From contig NZ_WBIQ01000008.1 of assembly GCF_009749405.1 (NCBI RefSeq), positions 248,001 to 312,000 of the forward strand: DNA of 64,000 bases. The letters run 5' to 3'. A program made the position numbers and the translations under genes. Below are positions 56,211 to 64,000 of the stretch, one piece after another. Below the pieces are notes generated by a model. It worked only from the letters and a program-made list of their open reading frames with translations, ran no database searches and was not told the DNA's origin. This stretch comes from Agromyces lapidis (GTDB taxonomy: Bacteria; Actinomycetota; Actinomycetes; Actinomycetales; Microbacteriaceae). Within the stretch, counting starts at the first letter, position 1; every line of letters starts with the position of its first letter.

Positions 56211-56611
56211 GGGGCCGGCGGCAGCGCCGCGATCGCGCTCACCTCGATGAGTGCGCCCGGCACCCCGAGCGCGCGCACCACCGCGGCGGTCACGAGCGGA
56301 GGGGCGCCTGGGCCGGCCAGGCGCGGCGCGATCGCGCCGTACGCCGCCCCGAGATCGGCGCCCTCGGCGATGAGCACCGTCCACTGCACGACGTCGGCGA
56401 GGCTCGCGCCGGCCGCCTCGAGCGCAATGCTCGCGTTGTCGATCGCCCGGACCGACTGCGCGGCGACGTCGACGGAGACGACGGCCCCCGTCTCGTCGAC
56501 GCCGTTCTGGCCGCCGAGGTAGATCGTCGTCGCGCCGGGCGGCACGACGGCGACGTGGCTGAATGCGGGGCTCACGACGAGCCCTGCGGGTTGCAAGCGT
56601 GTGATCTCCAT
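56198..56611 (-). CDS. RidA-family protein
   Basis: 137 residues. Small trimeric fold with IYLGGQNGVDETG, AIDNASIALEAAGASLADVVQWTVLIAEG and the C-terminal ALGVPGALIEVSAIAAL. RidA enzymes deaminate reactive enamine/imine intermediates, including those from threonine dehydratase, which fits the branched-chain pathway nearby, although other RidA subgroups differ in activity. The catalytic Arg usually at the IRV/R-x-x-I position is not obvious here. The last residues are encoded inside the palindromic repeat. Confidence 0.8.
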   Translation of the reverse strand: MEITRLQPAGLVVSPAFSHVAVVPPGATTIYLGGQNGVDETGAVVSVDVAAQSVRAIDNASIALEAAGASLADVVQWTVLIAEGADLGAAYGAIAPRLAGPGAPPLVTAAVVRALGVPGALIEVSAIAALPPAPSVE

Positions 56612-56684
56612 GTCTCGACGATCGCACCGACCGCCGACACCGCACTGTTAGCCTGAGGACAGCGCGAGGAGGGACATCCGCTCT

Positions 56685-58934
56685 ATGAACGCCCCCGAAC
56701 CATCACGCGACGACCTGTACGTCGATGCCGCCTACGACATGATCGTGGTCTCGAACCGCCTGCCCGTCGACTACCAGGCCGGGCCCGACGGCGAGACGCA
56801 GTGGAAGAGCTCGCCCGGCGGGCTCGTCACCGCACTCGAACCCGTCATGCGCGCCGCCGACGGCGCCTGGATCGGCTGGGCCGGCGTCGCCGACCGCGAG
56901 TTCGACCCGTTCGAGCACGACGGCATCTCGATCATCCCGGTTCCGCTCAGCGCCTCCGAGCTCGAGGAGTACTACGAGGGCTTCTCGAACGACACGCTCT
57001 GGCCGCTCTACCACGACGTGATCGCCCCGCCCTCGTTCCACCGCGAATGGTGGGACGCCTACGTGCGCGTCAACCGCCGCTTCGCCGAGGCCGCCGCGCG
57101 CGCGGCGTCGCCCGGCGCCGTCGTCTGGGTGCAGGACTACCAGCTGCAGCTCGTGCCGCGGATGCTCCGGGAGAGCCGCCCCGACCTCGTCATCGGCTTC
57201 TTCAACCACATTCCCTTTCCCGCATACGGCATCTACTCGCAGCTGCCGTGGCGTCGCCAGGTCATCGACGGTCTGCTCGGCGCCGACGTCATCGGCTTCC
57301 AGCGCGCGGCCGACGCGGGCAACTTCACCCGTGCGGTGCGTCGCCTGTTCGGCTACGCGACGCGGGGCAGCGTCATCGACGTGCCGGATGCCACGGGGGA
57401 GGTGCGGCACGTCGTCGCGCGGCACTTCCCGATCTCGATCGACGTCGCGGGCTTCGAGGAGATGGCCAGGCGCCCCGAGGTGCAGGCGCGGGCGCGCGAG
57501 ATCCGCGCGAGCCTCGGCGACCCCGAGACGGTCATGCTCGGCGTCGACCGGCTCGACTACACGAAGGGCATCCGGCACCGGCTGAAGGCCTTCGGCGAGC
57601 TGTTGCGCGACGGACGTCTCACGGTCGAGCAGGCGACGCTCGTGCAGGTCGCGAGCCCGTCGCGCGAACGCGTCGAGACGTACCGGCAACTGCGCGACGA
57701 GATCGAGCTCATGGTGGGGCGCCTGAACGGCGACCACTCGACGCTCGGGCACGCGGCGATCGCCTACCTGCACCACGGCTACCCCCGCGAGGAGATGGTG
57801 GCGCTCTACCTCGCCGCGGACGTCATGCTCGTCACGGCCCTGCGCGACGGCATGAACCTCGTCGCGAAGGAGTACGTCGCCTGCCGTTTCGACGAGGACG
57901 GGGTGCTGCTGCTCAGCGAGTTCACGGGCGCCAGCGACGAGCTGCGTCAGGCGGTGCTCGTGAATCCCCACGACATCGAGGGCCTGAAGGACGCGATGGT
58001 CGAAGCCGCGTCGATGCCGAAGCGCGAGCGCACGCGCCGCATGCGGGCACTTCGCCGACGCGTGCGCGAGAACGACGTGGCGAACTGGTCGGCGAGCTTC
58101 CTGAAGACGCTGACCGGTGCCGGGATCATCGAACCGGGCGTGCCCGAGACGCTCGCCGCCGCCCTGCGGCGCATCGCCGGCACCGAGCGGCTGCTGATCG
58201 CCCTCGACTTCGACGGCACGCTCGCGCCGCTCGTCGATCGCCCCGAGGACGCACGGGCGACCGCTCGGGCCCGGGCCGCCGTCGAGCGGCTCGCCGCCTC
58301 AGACGACACCCGCGTCGCGATCGTCTCCGGGCGAGCGCTCGGGAGCCTGCGCGAGGTCGCCGATCCGCCACGCGGGGCGCTGCTCAGCGGCTCGCACGGC
58401 GTCGAGCTGCAGCTCGACGGCGGCGAGGTCATGATCGAGCTGCGCGACAGCGAGCTGGGCGAGCTGCGTCGGCTCGACGCCATCCTCGAAGAGGTCGCCG
58501 CGCGGGCCGACGGCGCCTGGGTCGAGCGGAAGCCCGCGGGCTTCGCGCTGCACACCCGCAAGGTGTCGCAGGCCGCCCGCGGCAGCGAGCTGCAGCGCGA
58601 GGCGCGCGAGCAGGTCGAGCAGGAGCTGCCCGAGCTCACCATGCGCGGCGGCAAGGGCGTCGTCGAGTTCTCGGTGCGCTCGAGCGACAAGGGGGAGGCG
58701 CTCACCCGGCTGCGCCAGCACGCCGGCGCGAGCGCCGTGGTCTACATCGGCGACGACGTCACCGACGAGGACGCCTTCGCCACGCTCGAGGGAGACGACG
58801 TCGGCGTCAAGGTCGGGCAGGGCAAGTCGCTCGCGACGCACCGGGTGCGCAGCCCCGACGACGTCGCCGAGCTGCTCGAGCGCCTGGCCGAGGAACGTGA
58901 CACACAGCGCGGGGGCCCCTCGCGCTGGCCATAG
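56685..58934 (+). CDS. otsAB: Bifunctional trehalose-6-phosphate synthase / trehalose phosphatase
   Basis: 749 residues. Residues about 17-475 are Ots[66 protein letters not shown]. Residues about 497-745 are OtsB (HAD phosphatase): [50 protein letters not shown]. Makes trehalose from UDP-glucose and glucose-6-phosphate in two steps on one chain. TAGCCT lies about 27 bases upstream and GAGGAGG within the leader. The fusion removes free trehalose-6-phosphate quickly. Confidence 0.95.
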   Translation: MNAPEPSRDDLYVDAAYDMIVVSNRLPVDYQAGPDGETQWKSSPGGLVTALEPVMRAADGAWIGWAGVADREFDPFEHDGISIIPVPLSASELEEYYEGFSNDTLWPLYHDVIAPPSFHREWWDAYVRVNRRFAEAAARAASPGAVVWVQDYQLQLVPRMLRESRPDLVIGFFNHIPFPAYGIYSQLPWRRQVIDGLLGADVIGFQRAADAGNFTRAVRRLFGYATRGSVIDVPDATGEVRHVVARHFPISIDVAGFEEMARRPEVQARAREIRASLGDPETVMLGVDRLDYTKGIRHRLKAFGELLRDGRLTVEQATLVQVASPSRERVETYRQLRDEIELMVGRLNGDHSTLGHAAIAYLHHGYPREEMVALYLAADVMLVTALRDGMNLVAKEYVACRFDEDGVLLLSEFTGASDELRQAVLVNPHDIEGLKDAMVEAASMPKRERTRRMRALRRRVRENDVANWSASFLKTLTGAGIIEPGVPETLAAALRRIAGTERLLIALDFDGTLAPLVDRPEDARATARARAAVERLAASDDTRVAIVSGRALGSLREVADPPRGALLSGSHGVELQLDGGEVMIELRDSELGELRRLDAILEEVAARADGAWVERKPAGFALHTRKVSQAARGSELQREAREQVEQELPELTMRGGKGVVEFSVRSSDKGEALTRLRQHAGASAVVYIGDDVTDEDAFATLEGDDVGVKVGQGKSLATHRVRSPDDVAELLERLAEERDTQRGGPSRWP

Positions 58935-58943
58935 ACTCGATCC

Positions 58944-60638
58944 ATGTCGGAGTTCGATCCCAAACCGCGTAGTCGTACTGTCACCGATGGCATCGAGGCC
59001 ATGACGAGCCGGGGCATGCTCCGCGCCGTCGGCATGGGCGATGCCGATTGGGACAAGCCCCAGATCGGCATCGCGAGCTCGTGGAACGAGATCACGCCGT
59101 GCAACCTCTCGCTCGGCCGCCTCGCGCAGGCCGCGAAGGAGGGCGTGCACGGCGGCGGCGGGTACCCGCTGCAGTTCGGCACCGTCTCGGTCTCCGACGG
59201 CATCTCGATGGGCCACGAGGGCATGCACTTCTCGCTCGTCTCGCGCGAGGTCATCGCCGACTCGGTCGAGGTCGTCATGCAGGCCGAGCGCCTCGACGGC
59301 TCGGTGCTGCTCGCCGGCTGCGACAAGTCCATCCCCGGCATGCTCATGGCGGCGGCACGACTCGATCTCGCGAGCGTGTTCCTCTACGCCGGCTCGATCG
59401 CCCCCGGCTGGGTGCGCCTCTCCGACGGCACCGAGAAGGACATCACGATCATCGACTCCTTCGAGGCGGTGGGCGCGGTGAAGGCCGGCACGATGTCGGA
59501 GGAGGACGCCAAGCGCATCGAGTGCGCCTTCGCCCCCGGCGAGGGCGCCTGCGGCGGCATGTACACCGCGAACACCATGGCCTCCGTCGCCGAGGCCCTC
59601 GGCCTCTCGCTGCCGGGATCGGCGTCGCCCGCCTCGGCCGACCGCCGCCGCGACTACTACGCGCACCGTTCGGGCGAGGCCGTCGTGAACCTGCTGAACA
59701 AGGGCATCACCGCGCGGCAGATCCTCACGAAGCAGGCCTTCGAGAACGCGATCGCCGTGGGCATGGCGCTCGGCGGCTCGACCAACATCGTGCTGCACCT
59801 GCTCGCGATCGCCCGCGAGGCCGAGGTCGACCTCACCCTCGACGACTTCAATCGCATCGGCTCGAAGGTGCCGCACATCGGCGACCTCAAGCCCTTCGGC
59901 AAGTACGTCATGAACGACGTCGACCGTCGCGGCGGGGTGCCGGTGCTCATGAAGGCGCTGCTCGACGCGGGCCTCCTGCACGGCGACGTGCTCACCGTCA
60001 CCGGCAAGACCATGGCAGAGAACCTCGCCGAGATGAACCTCCCCCCGCTCGACGGCGAGGTGCTGCACACCCTCGACGACCCGATCCACGAGACTGGCGG
60101 GCTCACGATCCTGCACGGCACGCTCGCACCCGAGGGCGCGGTCGTGAAGACGGCCGGCTTCGACGCGGCCGTGTTCGAGGGCCCCGCACGGGTCTTCGAG
60201 CGCGAGCGAGGCGCGATGGACGCGCTGACGAACGGCGAGATCAAGCACGGCGATGTCGTCGTGATCCGCTACGAAGGCCCGAAGGGCGGCCCCGGCATGC
60301 GCGAGATGCTGGCCATCACCGCGGCCATCAAGGGCGCCGGGCTCGGAAAAGATGTACTACTCTTGACGGACGGTCGATTCTCAGGCGGCACAACCGGCCT
60401 GTGCATCGGCCATCTGGCACCCGAAGCAGTAGACGCAGGTCCTATTGCTCTCGTGCGCGATGGTGATCTTATTCGGGTCGATATCGCAGCCCGGTCCATC
60501 GACCTACTTGTCGACGAGGCCGAGCTGGCCGCCCGCCGTGAAGGCTGGGCTCCGCTTCCCCCGCGCTACACCCGAGGCGTTCTCGCGAAGTACTCCAAGC
60601 TCGTGCGTTCCGCCGCTGAAGGCGCCACGACGGGCTGA
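58944..60638 (+). CDS. ilvD: Dihydroxy-acid dehydratase
   Basis: 564 residues. Dehydrates dihydroxy acids to keto acids for Val/Ile. Cluster cysteines in [23 protein letters not shown] and [15 protein letters not shown], typical of the [2Fe-2S] actinobacterial type. TAGACT overlaps the preceding otsAB stop, 6 bases before the ATG. The 3' end (about 60345-60520) uses visibly rarer codons (AAA, GTA, CTA, TTG, ATT, CTT) than the rest. First of ilvDBNC. Confidence 0.96.
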   Translation: MSEFDPKPRSRTVTDGIEAMTSRGMLRAVGMGDADWDKPQIGIASSWNEITPCNLSLGRLAQAAKEGVHGGGGYPLQFGTVSVSDGISMGHEGMHFSLVSREVIADSVEVVMQAERLDGSVLLAGCDKSIPGMLMAAARLDLASVFLYAGSIAPGWVRLSDGTEKDITIIDSFEAVGAVKAGTMSEEDAKRIECAFAPGEGACGGMYTANTMASVAEALGLSLPGSASPASADRRRDYYAHRSGEAVVNLLNKGITARQILTKQAFENAIAVGMALGGSTNIVLHLLAIAREAEVDLTLDDFNRIGSKVPHIGDLKPFGKYVMNDVDRRGGVPVLMKALLDAGLLHGDVLTVTGKTMAENLAEMNLPPLDGEVLHTLDDPIHETGGLTILHGTLAPEGAVVKTAGFDAAVFEGPARVFERERGAMDALTNGEIKHGDVVVIRYEGPKGGPGMREMLAITAAIKGAGLGKDVLLLTDGRFSGGTTGLCIGHLAPEAVDAGPIALVRDGDLIRVDIAARSIDLLVDEAELAARREGWAPLPPRYTRGVLAKYSKLVRSAAEGATTG

Positions 60639-60682
60639 GCGCTGCGCTTCCCGCACCCATCGCCCACCAGAACAGGAATCGA

Positions 60683-62485
60683 ATGACCACGGAATCGACC
60701 CCCGTGCCGTCGCCCGCTGCAGTGCCGTCAGGCGCACCCGTGGAGATCACGGGCGCCGAGGCGGTCGTCCGTTCGCTCGAGATGCTCGGCATCACCGACG
60801 TGTTCGGACTCCCGGGCGGCGCCATCCTCCCCGTCTACGACCCGCTCTTCGAGAGCAAGAAGCTCCGGCACATCCTCGTGCGCCACGAGCAGGGCGGCGG
60901 TCACGCCGCGACCGGCTACGCCGCATCGAGCGGCAAGCTCGGCGTCACCATCGCGACCTCGGGCCCCGGCGCGACGAACCTCGTCACCGCCATCGCCGAC
61001 GCGCACATGGACTCGGTGCCGATGCTCGCGATCACCGGCCAGGTGTTCTCGACGCTCATGGGCACCGACGCCTTCCAGGAGGCCGACATCGTCGGCATCA
61101 CGATGCCGATCACGAAGCACTCCTTCCTCGTGAAAGACCCCGCGGAGATCCCCGCGACGATCGCCGCCGCGGTGCACATCGCGACGACGGGTCGGCCGGG
61201 CCCCGTGCTCGTCGACATCACGAAAGACGCCCAGCAGGCGAAGTTCTCGTTCCGCTGGCCCCCGAAGGTCGAGCTGCCCGGCTACCGTCCGATCACGAAG
61301 GCGCACGGCAAGCAGGTCACGGCCGCGGCCCAGCTGATCGCCGAGGCGAAGCGCCCCGTGCTGTACGTCGGCGGCGGCGTGATCCGGGCTCGCGCCTCCG
61401 ACGAGCTGCTCACGCTCGCCGAGACGACGAAGGCCCCGGTCGTGACGACGCTCATGGCCCGCGGCGCGTTCCCCGACTCGCACCCGCAGCACCTCGGCAT
61501 GCCCGGCATGCACGGCACGGTGCCTGCGGTGCTCGCGCTCCAGGAGTCCGACCTCATCGTCGCGCTCGGCGCCCGCTTCGACGACCGGGTGACCGGCAAG
61601 GCGGCGCTGTTCGCGCCGAACGCGAAGGTCGTGCACGTCGACATCGACCCGGCCGAGATCTCGAAGATCCGCACGGCCGACGTGCCGATCGTGGGCGACG
61701 CGAAAGAGGTGCTCGTCGACCTCACCGCGGCCTACCGCACCGTCACCGGCGGCACGGCCCCCGAGCTCGACGAATGGTGGGCGACGCTCGACGGCCTCCG
61801 CAGCGAGTTCCCGCTCGGCTTCACCGAGCCGCGCGACGGCCTGCTCGCACCGCAGTACGTGATCGAGCGCATCGGCCAGCTCACCGGCCCCGAGGGCGTC
61901 TACGCCGCGGGCGTCGGCCAGCACCAGATGTGGGCGGCGCAGTTCATCAAGTACGAGCGTCCGAACTCGTGGCTGAACTCGGGCGGTGCGGGCACCATGG
62001 GCTACGCGGTCCCCGCGGCCATGGGCGCGAAGGTCGCCGAGCCCGACCGCGTGGTCTGGGCGATCGACGGCGACGGCTGCTTCCAGATGACCAACCAGGA
62101 GCTCGCGACCTGCCGGCTGAACGACATCCCGATCAAGGTCGCGGTCATCAACAACTCCTCCCTCGGCATGGTGCGCCAGTGGCAGACCCTGTTCTACGAC
62201 GGCCGGTACTCGAACACCGACCTGAACACCGGTCACGACACGGTGCGCATCCCCGACTTCGTCACCCTCGCCGAGGCGTACGGCGCCCTCGGCATCCGGG
62301 TGACGAAGAAAGAGGAGGTCGACGCCGCGATCAAGCTCGCGCTCGAGACGAACGATCGCCCCGTCGTGATCGACTTCGTCGTCTCGGCCGACGCGATGGT
62401 GTGGCCGATGGTGCCGCAGGGCGTGTCGAACAGCTACATCCAGTACGCCCGCGACCACTCGCCGGCCTTCAGCGAGGAGGACTGA
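60683..62485 (+). CDS. ilvB: Acetolactate synthase large subunit
   Basis: 600 residues. ThDP/FAD enzyme making acetolactate or acetohydroxybutyrate. Catalytic Glu in [19 protein letters not shown] region [31 protein letters not shown]; ThDP motif [34 protein letters not shown] lies 5 bases before the ATG; no leader peptide or attenuator is evident in the 44 bases after ilvD. Confidence 0.96.
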   Translation: MTTESTPVPSPAAVPSGAPVEITGAEAVVRSLEMLGITDVFGLPGGAILPVYDPLFESKKLRHILVRHEQGGGHAATGYAASSGKLGVTIATSGPGATNLVTAIADAHMDSVPMLAITGQVFSTLMGTDAFQEADIVGITMPITKHSFLVKDPAEIPATIAAAVHIATTGRPGPVLVDITKDAQQAKFSFRWPPKVELPGYRPITKAHGKQVTAAAQLIAEAKRPVLYVGGGVIRARASDELLTLAETTKAPVVTTLMARGAFPDSHPQHLGMPGMHGTVPAVLALQESDLIVALGARFDDRVTGKAALFAPNAKVVHVDIDPAEISKIRTADVPIVGDAKEVLVDLTAAYRTVTGGTAPELDEWWATLDGLRSEFPLGFTEPRDGLLAPQYVIERIGQLTGPEGVYAAGVGQHQMWAAQFIKYERPNSWLNSGGAGTMGYAVPAAMGAKVAEPDRVVWAIDGDGCFQMTNQELATCRLNDIPIKVAVINNSSLGMVRQWQTLFYDGRYSNTDLNTGHDTVRIPDFVTLAEAYGALGIRVTKKEEVDAAIKLALETNDRPVVIDFVVSADAMVWPMVPQGVSNSYIQYARDHSPAFSEED

Positions 62486-62487
62486 CC

Positions 62488-62997
62488 ATGTCGACCCACG
62501 TGCTCTCGCTTCTCGTCGAGAACAAGCCCGGCCTGCTCACCCGCGTCGCGGGCCTCTTCGCCCGGCGCGGCTTCAACATCGAGTCACTCGCGGTGGGCCA
62601 CTCCGAGATCGAGGGTCTCAGCCGCATCACGGTCGTCGTCGACGTCGAGGAGCTGCCGCTCGAGCAGGTGACGAAGCAGCTCAACAAGCTCATCAACGTC
62701 ATCAAGATCGTCGAACTCGATCCCGCCCAGTCGGTGCAGCGCGAGCACCTGCTGATCAAGGTGCGGGTCGACAACACGACCCGTTCGCAAGTGCTCGAGG
62801 CCGTCAACCTCTTCCGTGCCCGCGTCGTCGACGTGTCGACCGACGCGCTCGTGATCGAGGTCACGGGCGACTCGGGCAAGACCCAGGCCCTGCTCAAGGT
62901 GCTCGAGCCCTACGGCATCAAGGAGATCGCCCAGTCCGGCCTCCTCGCGATCGGTCGCGGCGGCAAGTCCATCACCGAGCGCGTCTTCAAGAACTGA
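62488..62997 (+). CDS. ilvN: Acetolactate synthase small (regulatory) subunit
   Basis: 169 residues, starting 2 bases after ilvB, with GAGGAGG in its 3' end. ACT domain HVLSLLVENKPGLLTRVAGLFARRGFNIESLAVG binds valine for feedback inhibition; C-terminal half (LLIKVRVDNTTRSQVLEAVNLFRARVVDVS) is the ALS_ss_C fold. Confidence 0.96.
   Translation: MSTHVLSLLVENKPGLLTRVAGLFARRGFNIESLAVGHSEIEGLSRITVVVDVEELPLEQVTKQLNKLINVIKIVELDPAQSVQREHLLIKVRVDNTTRSQVLEAVNLFRARVVDVSTDALVIEVTGDSGKTQALLKVLEPYGIKEIAQSGLLAIGRGGKSITERVFKN

Positions 62998-64000
<1,003 letters not shown>

Overview
The window is a very high-GC actinobacterial chromosome segment. The best guess is Microbacteriaceae; no genus is assigned. 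The clues are the GC and GTG/ATG-leaderless style, a DUF3039 gene, F420/LLM-type oxidoreductases, a fused otsA-otsB gene, a tmRNA with tag ANKKQSDFALAA, and single-copy housekeeping genes with ATGA overlaps. No rRNA, prophage, IS or CRISPR is visible. No gene-free stretch exceeds about 300 bp apart from the one holding tmRNA.

Layout. 1-7 kb: 3' part of a giant RTX (GGxGxD repeat) protein, followed by a GC-rich tandem repeat and a hairpin. 7-10 kb: polysaccharide/teichoic-acid-type ABC exporter (two genes), an ECF-S-like membrane protein and a sugar/choline-type nucleotidyltransferase. 10-14 kb: ABC-2 exporter whose ATPase carries a long disordered N-terminus, then DUF3039. 14-18 kb: pncB, then murI-rph-rdgB. 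18-22.5 kb: lipoprotein hydrolase, CDF metal exporter, DedA protein, heme oxygenase with a DtxR/IdeR-type iron box, LLM oxidoreductase. 22.9-25.3 kb: a translationally coupled DUF1704 (QEGLA) metallopeptidase and ATP-grasp ligase lying against the 3' end of tRNA-Leu(TAG). 25-28 kb: acyltransferase-3, and a PadR regulator with its membrane-protein partner. 28.2-30.3 kb: a low-GC two-gene island with an OLD/RecF-like ATPase and a DUF4435 (TOPRIM-like) protein, organised like the PARIS anti-phage system. 30-38.5 kb: housekeeping genes prfB, ftsE-ftsX, smpB and ssrA (tmRNA), with small enzymes between. 38.6-45 kb: aldo/keto reductase, LysR/EamA divergent pair, septum-formation-type lipoprotein, LLM oxidoreductase, hisN-like phosphatase, tRNA-Lys(CTT). 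45-49.5 kb: biotin-transport operon bioY / AMP-ligase / thiolase / bioM / bioN, all reverse. 50-56 kb: TetR, then an MMPL transporter fused to a degenerate ABC-ATPase-like domain, then YhgE/Pip. 56-64 kb: RidA, otsAB fusion, and the ilvD-ilvB-ilvN-ilvC valine/isoleucine operon running off the right edge.

Working together. ilvDBNC make branched-chain amino acids. bioYMN import biotin, with an unexplained acyl-activating pair in the operon. smpB and ssrA lie 1.6 kb apart and rescue stalled ribosomes. ftsEX act in division. The strongest candidates for less-described biology are the ATPase/DUF4435 island, the DUF1704/ATP-grasp ligase-peptidase pair at tRNA-Leu, the MMPL-pseudo-ABC fusion feeding YhgE, and an over-represented nonamer GAGGCATCC (at least 13 exact copies found by eye). 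Many genes share a TAnnnT hexamer 6-8 bases before the start codon, implying widespread leaderless transcription.
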